Assembly (NCBI GenBank): GCA_038093975.1
Contig: JBBPTG010000141.1
Coordinates: 1-64,000 of the forward strand
Origin: Chalciporus piperatus
Lineage: Eukaryota; Basidiomycota; Agaricomycetes; Boletales; Boletaceae
Direction: 5' to 3'
Length of the DNA: 64,000 bases
In this document: positions 58,801 through 64,000 of the stretch, in pieces
Numbering within the stretch: position 1 is the first letter of the stretch
Layout: each line of letters begins with the position of its first letter
Made by a program: the position numbers and the translations under genes
The notes under the pieces: generated by a model
The model's database searches: none
The model's input: the letters and a program-made list of their open reading frames with translations, nothing else
Told to the model about the DNA's origin: nothing

Positions 58801-61800
58801 AGGCACTTGCTCGGTTATCTCAAATGGAAAGAAGAAAAACAGACTCACCGAGGAATAGATTGTGCATCGGATCGATGACGATCTGTCTAACGATGTCAAA
58901 GTAAGGAAGCCTTGCTAGCTGTGTATATCGTGTTGCGAACTCCTTCACGAAGTTTTTCCTTGCGGTCGGCGTTTGAAGCGCTCGATACTGCTCACCGAGC
59001 GCACGATGTTCTTCGTTCGTTCTCGGTCTGAATTCTATTCTCAGGGTCAGTATGATATAAAATATGTTCGAATACTACTTACCTCCAGGATCAAATGCCC
59101 TTGATTTGTCCTTGTCTTCGATTGATATCCAACAAACTGTACAGAAGTAAGTATGTGAATGTGAAGCGAAACCGCCCATCTTATGTGCTGCAGGCTTATC
59201 GCAGACGACAGCAACCAAAACAAGGCGGACAAGGCGACCTGGGGCGTAATTAAGGCTGTGCCCTCCGAGTCTGACTGGAGAGTGAATCCTTACCTTGCGG
59301 ACAAGATTCTGTTGGAACCTTGATGCCGAACTTCCATAAGCGCAGCAAGTCCGAGATAATTGGTCGGAGAAACCTCTGGATTTGGTCAGGGTTCTGTTCC
59401 TTCGGTCCTGGAAGTATGCTAGTGCACATAAGATTCGATGTGCGATATCTACGAAGGGGTCATGAGAAACTAAATGTAAGAGATAGGATAGTAAGCAAAA
59501 CTTACCGATACTCGGGCGGCAGATTACATATTGAAAACGACGTGGGACAAGAGGAGTGGGAGGGTGCAATGTTACTTCGGATATAGGAGAACCTAGATCG
59601 CAAGATAACAGTTATTAGATTTTTATTGGCCTCGAAAAGTACGTACCAGTCTACACCTAGGTTAACGCCGATTCGGAGTTCACCATTTGGACCATTTTTC
59701 TCGTGTGGTAGATTTGAGAAGAAGAGCCGTCCATCCGGGCCTTTGAGATGTTGACAGCATATTTCACCGTCAAATATGTCGGTATACAGACCATCTGTAC
59801 GTGACTTATGACGCCAGTCATCAAGCAGAGCTTCGAGGCCGGGAATCTTGAGCATGGAGCGGATTTGTGTTGACAATGGTAGATAAGGGTATTTGAGAAC
59901 TGGAACTTTGGCTCGAGCATTCCCGCGAGCAGTGAGATTCGATTTGAACAGCGGAATGTCGCAGATAGTGCAGTTATCTTGAGAATGGAGAGACCCGGCT
60001 GGGGGATATACTTCGAGACAAGTTGGACATACAGGAAGAAGAAGAATGGGTTTGTCGACACCGAGAACACGGTTGGAGGATTGGAGGGTGATGAACGGAG
60101 CTGCGATAGCTGGTGCGACAGCAAGTAGGATACAGCCGAGGATGGCAAGTAGGGCGTTACAGGCGACACGCGGAAGATGATACTGCAGGTGGAGCCAGGA
60201 AATGACGGCGTAGATCGTAAGCAGATGAGGAGGGATGTGAGAGAGATCATTATCATCCGAATGAAATGTATCCTCGACTGCAAACGGGTCCGGGTTATCT
60301 TCGTCAGGTGTAGAATTAACACCTGGTGCGTCTTCATCAAGCTCAGCCTCGTAAGCTTCCTCAAAGTCATCCTCATCAATCTCGTGATTCTCGTCTGGAA
60401 CTTCTCGAGCTTCGTCAGGAGAAGGTAGGTCGGCGTCAAGTTCTGCTTGTGCGTCGTCCATCATTCTATCCATCTCTCGTTCAAACGCACGCTGATCCGG
60501 GTCAACTGGGAGAATGTGCGCTTGATAAGTGGTGAGGGGTCGTGCGCCTGCAGATACGGCCTGGTTGTACACACTGAAGTGATCAACAGCATGTAGAAGT
60601 GCTTCAGGGCTATAAAAGGTTGACCCGAGGTTGGGTAAAGCACTACCGAAGGTCATAATGTCGAGATCCTCCTGTGTAAGAGATCCGTGGTCAAGCATTT
60701 CCTGCTCGACCGCACAGTCTGATATCGCTGGAGGATCGTGAAATTCTGTGTGCGGGAGTAAGGGTGGAGGTGGTGGGTGGACAGGGTTTGGCAGAGAGCG
60801 TGAAACAGGGCCTGCATCAGGTTGTGCAGATGGTATGATTCGTTTCGTTTGGCTTGCACGCTGAAGTTGAGCTTGAGCTTGGATCGTGTGTTGTCGTAAA
60901 TCGCTTCGCCTATGAGCATACACAGTATCTGGATTGATTAGCTTGCCGTTACAACCGTGCGTCTTGCACGAACAGCGCAGGAGAGGCATGATGAGATGGT
61001 CAACTTGTTCAAGTTGAAGGGCGTTGAAGATGGGACGCGTCAGATCAGACGCGTCAACGTGACTTGATATGATAGCAAATGCAAGCTTGATTTTAATCCT
61101 CAGAGACAGAAGAAAGTACAAAGTATCTAGTCAGTCTTAAAACGTTTTTTGCGTGCATTTTTCACGGGCGAAGAAAGGAGGTTGATCCTCTTCAATTTGT
61201 TCTGGTCACGATGTCTTGATTTAAAGACGAAGAGGTATCAAGTCAAGAAGAACTTACAGCAGGGACGTATATCGGGTCCGGCTCGCTCTCCGACTCTGTA
61301 TCGCTGGTCGCTTGAACGGCAACTGAGTGTTTGCGAGGAGATGTCGGAGGTATGAGGTCGACGTTTACCGTCTGTAAACATTAGATATATAGGAGGAGCA
61401 CATCTCAAAGTTACCAAAGTTACTTACAAGCGATTTTTTAACTTCGCGTTCCACAGAAAAGGCGAAGCTTTTGAGTTCGGTTGGTATGCTCAGCTGGAGG
61501 GTTTGCGTGTCCTTGGTTTGGCTCATAGTTGTAGAGACTTAGCTGTAAAGAAACGGAGGGGAGCTCTCACCTGATGTGTTGGTAAATCCGAGACATGGAT
61601 AGGGAGTGAATAGGAAGAGGTCACGAAAGCTGAGCTAGAGAATGCTGGGAATAGGTTGGGAAACCGACCCGAGGGATAGCCGAGTTGACCCGATCGGATT
61701 AAGGTCTGATTTGTTTGCTGTGGCTAAGCAGACCTACGATTTGGTGTTGCGAGCTCAAGGTCAGACTGACAAAGTCCCAGAACTCGGATTAGGGTTGGAT

Positions 61801-63257
61801 TTAGCCCAAACATAATTCTACGGTGAGAATAGAGAGCTATCTACGTGTGCTTTGCCTCAGCTTATCTTCTCGTTTCCGCAGTGAATGTTGAATACGCCAC
61901 CCACTTACTTCCAATGCAAGGCGTGCCTCCCTCTTACGAGCGCCGGGCCCAACGACCTGTTGAAATTGATCGTCAGTCCCATTCCGAGTCGCTGCAGCCT
62001 GCCAGTGGATGCCATGAGACTACTAACTGTCACTTTGGCAGGAATGGCAGCAGTAAACTCAGTGCTCTTGTCTGTAGTTGATGCCCCGCGAGACGGAACA
62101 GCGGCCACAGCCATCTGCGGGATCTATGTGGTGAAGGTAGGGTTAACATTGCCTCGTTGTCAGCACCATATACCTGTCAGCTGTGGTAACACGGTCACCT
62201 ACTTCCTGGGCAAGTGTTTTCTTCAACTTTGCAGCATCGTGGCTAATCGTGTTGAGTAGATCATCGTCGCTTTCCTGGCCATCGGCGCTATCGTCGTCCC
62301 CTTGAGCCCATGAAGCGGCTGAGCCGTCGGATTCATTGTGGTTACCCCCTCGGCGACCGTGACGACGACCTTCCTCGAACTCGTCATCACTGCCAACATC
62401 AGAGTCTATCATAGCTTCGACTCCCAGTGAGACCTTTGTAGGTTTGCCGTGTTTCCCTGGGGCACTGGCGATCTTCTTGCCTTGAGGTTGAGACCGTGTC
62501 TTGAAACTGGTGGAGTTGGCACCCTTGCCTCGTTTTGCCTTGGTTCCAGCCTGAGAGCCGTCTAGTACCGTCACGAGAAGTGTGATGTGTGAAGGTTAGG
62601 AGTCAATGGGACTATGATGTCACCCTTTACATCAGTCACTCACCGCGTGGCTGGCGTGAGGTGCGCTTCTGGGCCATGGTTGCCTCGCCTTCTCTGGCAA
62701 CGTCTCCCTCTAAAATCCCCCACAGGATCGACTGGTGAGTACTTCACCATTACCACTACCATAGTAGAAACACTCACCTTTCTGATTTTTCGACGTTCGA
62801 CGTTCTTTCTTCTTCGGTTCGCCAGTCGTCGTTTCTGCATCGTTTGACACTGTTGCGGCCCGTTTACGTTGGCTAAGATCACTTTGCCACACTGGAAAAG
62901 AGATTGTATCAACGGTAGGTTTCCTCAGTAACCCTTCAACTTTTACTGAAGACAATTGGCAGGCACTACCTTTATTTTCCTTCGCGCTTTCTTTGGCCTT
63001 GCGCACAGGCCCTGGAGTCATTGACAGGTAAGTTCAAGTTTTATTGGCCAGCTTCGAGTCGTTGGCCACTCACTCGATGGTATCTCCTCGATGGAATGAT
63101 TTTCCATCCCTTCCATCGTCTGCCCCTCTTCTAGTGCATCTAATGGATCTCCTTGAGCTCCCCCCTTCAAGTTCTTGGCAGCCCTCTTCTGGGCCGCCAC
63201 GGTGCTTGGATCGAGCGGCGCTTGGCTGTTGCGACCAGAGTTGTTGTTGGCAGGCAT
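52841..63257 (-). CDS. DUF6532 family protein, interrupted in an intron by a 7.8 kb transposon
   Basis: N-terminal exons (63257 down to 61909) code MPANNNSGRNSQAPLDPSTV, RPVRKAKESAKENK, a basic segment with EPKKKERRTSKNQK and the acidic GSDDEFEEGRRHGRRGG, ending VVGPGARKREARLALE. The next exon starts at 54008 (RAEVIGEKHEKGQSDEEEE) and leads into the DUF6532 domain: PHIQELIQNSIDWFLKEIAF, GLLDIANRMAADMKYVLRLA, KGCGPLVERLLKLDNFIYAL and PSGLVAFAATAVYSVLSDW. The intron between 61908 and 54009 holds the whole Plavaka element and still has GTAAGT and TATAG ends. Other introns are short. The last exon may read on to 52841 or splice once more. Start at 63257 is the first ATG. DUF6532 is expanded in Agaricomycetes; function unknown. 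Confidence 0.7.
54055..54080 (+). repeat. CACTA terminal inverted repeat, left
   Basis: CACTGCGGAAACG followed by gaagaataa; partner at 61858-61883. Confidence 0.85.
54438..56657 (+). CDS. Plavaka-associated coiled-coil protein, unknown
   Basis: From ATG 54438. N-terminal half is Gly/Pro/Asn/Gln-rich (for example GGAPAGPPPAGNQF and FPDQQGYPFRGTPTTGP), then a coiled coil (ELRRLAGLVQQQQNVNEELK, about 55085-55250). After the intron ending TATAG near 55335, a structured part: VLHPLFATFCGIEWQELD, FEEVEGVKIWHPNFKGTVVE, AVTYFRNIHKSSKARGDP and AMKRRKMAEQFEKETGLKGA; the last third is basic then strongly acidic (about 56590-56655). Introns near 54701-54750, 55281-55333, 55563-55620 and others. It ends 6 bp from the transposase stop, tail-to-tail, inside the same inverted repeats. 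A DNA-binding helper, like TnpA of plant CACTA elements, is a guess by position only. Confidence 0.65.
56663..60989 (-). CDS. tnp2-type transposase (Plavaka/CACTA)
   Basis: Start MPLLRCSCKTHGCNGKLINP has a Cys-rich start; then a long acidic region (EIDEDDFEEAYEAELDEDA), CPTCLEVYPPAGSLHSQDNC and LYTDIFDGEICCQHLKGPDG. Transposase core after splicing: ELRIGVNLGVDWFSYIRSN, PPEYRYRTSNLM, ILPGPKEQNPDQIQRFLRPI, CDKPAAHKMGGFASHSHTYF, DPMHNLFLGIIKTHFYNIWV and KPNHHYSIHTGSCVRNFGPL followed by DFWTFLYERLNKVLKSF. These are the standard tnp2 blocks with D...D...E candidates (the DWF and DPMHNLFLG aspartates). A basic Ala/Lys/Glu-rich insert (about 58150-58400) forms a long helix. About ten introns. C-terminal exons end near 56663. 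I found no frame break. Confidence 0.85.
61127..61526 (-). CDS. Small protein upstream of the transposase, third gene of the Plavaka element
   Basis: ATG 61526: MSQTKDTQTLQLSIPTELK, then SFAFSVEREVKKSL, a GT-AG intron (about 61375-61428), TVNVDLIPPTSPRKHSVAVQ, ATSDTESESEPDPIYVPA, a second intron, then a basic C-terminus with NARKKRFKTD and stop at 61127. Three exons with good splice sites and an acidic middle plus nuclear-localisation-like end make it likely real. Family not recognised. It could also be the first part of the transposase transcript, which begins at 60989. Confidence 0.55.
61858..61883 (-). repeat. CACTA terminal inverted repeat, right
   Basis: On minus: CACTGCGGAAACG then agaagataag. 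13 bp perfect, then one-base slippage against the left end. Confidence 0.85.
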
Positions 63258-63513
63258 TTGCAAATACGGCCAGTGCCAGTGCCAGTGGGTGAGTCAAAAA
63301 GTTTTCGGGGTGATTAGGAATGACACTGACAACGGACTTGGACTTATAGGCAGCTGCGAGGGTCCGGATCGATCTTCCCGCTCCGCCTGATCCCCCCAAA
63401 AAATTGCATCTATCACCAATTTCCACAAATAAACCCCGCAGGTATGTTGCCACGTCCAACGCATCCCAACCAATAATCTGATCCCCTTAGGTCTTATCCC
63501 CTTAGCCTCCATC
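63258..63513. other. Divergent promoter region
   Basis: 256 bp between the DUF6532 gene and a gene running off the window. A repeated gccagt phrase lies near 63270. Confidence 0.4.
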
Positions 63514-64000
63514 ATGATTGTCTGTCCAGGCTGCAAGGCACTCTTCTCGATGTCGGGCTACTCGCGCCACCTAGCACAGACCAAAAACACGATCTGCGCC
63601 GCCGTGTATCGCGATTTCGATGTCCCCACTGATCCCTCCAACTCGGACACACCTGAAATATTGAGCGGTCCCTCCAATGCCATCCTCGCCCAAGACATTC
63701 CAACCTTCCCCACGAACCATGCTGCAGACGTTAATGATCACTCTCGCTTTAGTTCTCCTGCCTCTCGTCCTTCGTCCCCCTTCGCGCTCGACTCACGCGA
63801 GTATGATCACCCTCGCGCCAGCTCGCCAGACGATGTCCCCTCTCCCCCCCAACAACACCATTCCCCCAACTCAAACAAGACTGCCAGCGAAACAGAGGAT
63901 GAAGAAGAACATGATGAACCAGAAGATGAGGAGGAGGAGGAGTTCCTCGAGGCTGAACATGCTCAAATGGAACATGCATGGGAGCCCCCCCGACCACTAC
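63514..64000 (+). CDS. N-terminus of a zinc-finger protein, probably another Plavaka-type transposase (partial)
   Basis: Open from ATG 63514 to the window end without a stop. Starts MIVCPGCKALFSMSGYSRHL then AQTKNTIC: a C-x2-C ... H ... C pattern, as in the N-terminal zinc finger of Plavaka transposases. It is followed by Asp/Ser/Pro-rich and then Glu-rich sequence (EDEEEHDEPEDEEEEEF), again typical of these proteins before the core. The catalytic part lies beyond the window, so the assignment rests on the finger and composition. Confidence 0.6.
   Translation, partial: MIVCPGCKALFSMSGYSRHLAQTKNTICAAVYRDFDVPTDPSNSDTPEILSGPSNAILAQDIPTFPTNHAADVNDHSRFSSPASRPSSPFALDSREYDHPRASSPDDVPSPPQQHHSPNSNKTASETEDEEEHDEPEDEEEEEFLEAEHAQMEHAWEPPRPL

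Larger units (their letters stand above)
54055..61883. mobile_element. Plavaka-type CACTA DNA transposon, complete
   Basis: Ends read CACTGCGGAAACG inward on both sides (54055 on plus; 61883 on minus), then imperfectly matched bases. The 3-bp flank AAT is repeated at 54052-54054 and 61884-61886. Inside are a tnp2 transposase, a convergent coiled-coil gene and a small third gene. Frames are open, so it may still be competent. Confidence 0.88.

Overview
The window looks like nuclear DNA of an Agaricomycete (mushroom-forming basidiomycete). Genes are cut by many 45-70 nt GT-AG introns (one clear GC-AG case). The families are typical of that class: a Plavaka-type CACTA transposon, a DUF6532 protein, a DUF3684 sacsin-like ATPase, a fungal Crinkler, paired P450s and a tyrosine-recombinase retroelement. 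All calls come from reading the translated sequence; exon joins were inferred by hand and some boundaries may be off by a few bases.

Layout. 0-21.5 kb is mostly housekeeping: mitochondrial ETF-ubiquinone oxidoreductase (156-2303) followed by a collapsed pseudogene copy of itself (3630-4340), a ricin-B-like beta-trefoil gene (4626-5569, minus), a Crinkler-like protein with two ubiquitin-like N-terminal domains and a kinase-like domain that lacks its catalytic residues (6802-8966), a SLC45/SUT sucrose-type transporter (9830-12634), URC4 for uracil catabolism (12794-14686, minus), histidinol phosphatase (17197-18263, minus), SPO7 (18704-19811, minus) and an unknown signal-peptide/one-TM protein (20146-21525).

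22-47 kb is a duplicated accessory block. Two paralogous P450 genes (22642-24999, 38165-40619) and three copies of a WD40 gene in different states (25666-28297 broken by a MITE, 36940-37690 a relic, 45194-47117 apparently intact) surround a very large sacsin-like GHKL ATPase/DUF3684 gene with a C-terminal HExxHxxxxxH motif (29304-36049), exosome subunit RRP43 (40965-42318, minus) and a decayed P-loop NTPase/nuclease gene of the Crinkler-RHS type (42595-44520). A short sequence of about 50-100 bp occurs four times in two orientations beside these genes.

47-64 kb is dominated by mobile DNA. A DIRS/Ngaro-like retroelement (gag, RT-RNase H, tyrosine recombinase; core 47527-52422, minus) is followed by a DUF6532 gene whose exons lie on both sides of a complete 7.8 kb Plavaka/CACTA transposon (54055-61883). 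The transposon carries CACTG terminal inverted repeats, has a 3-bp AAT target duplication and sits inside what was a 68-nt intron. It holds three genes: the tnp2 transposase, a convergent coiled-coil protein and a small upstream protein. The window ends in the zinc-finger N-terminus of what may be another transposase-like gene (63514 onward, plus).

Best candidates for new biology: the tandem-UBL pseudokinase Crinkler, the ATPase-DUF3684-metalloprotease-like fusion, the three-gene Plavaka element nested in a still-spliceable intron, and the MITE with telomere-like subterminal repeats inside a WD40 gene.
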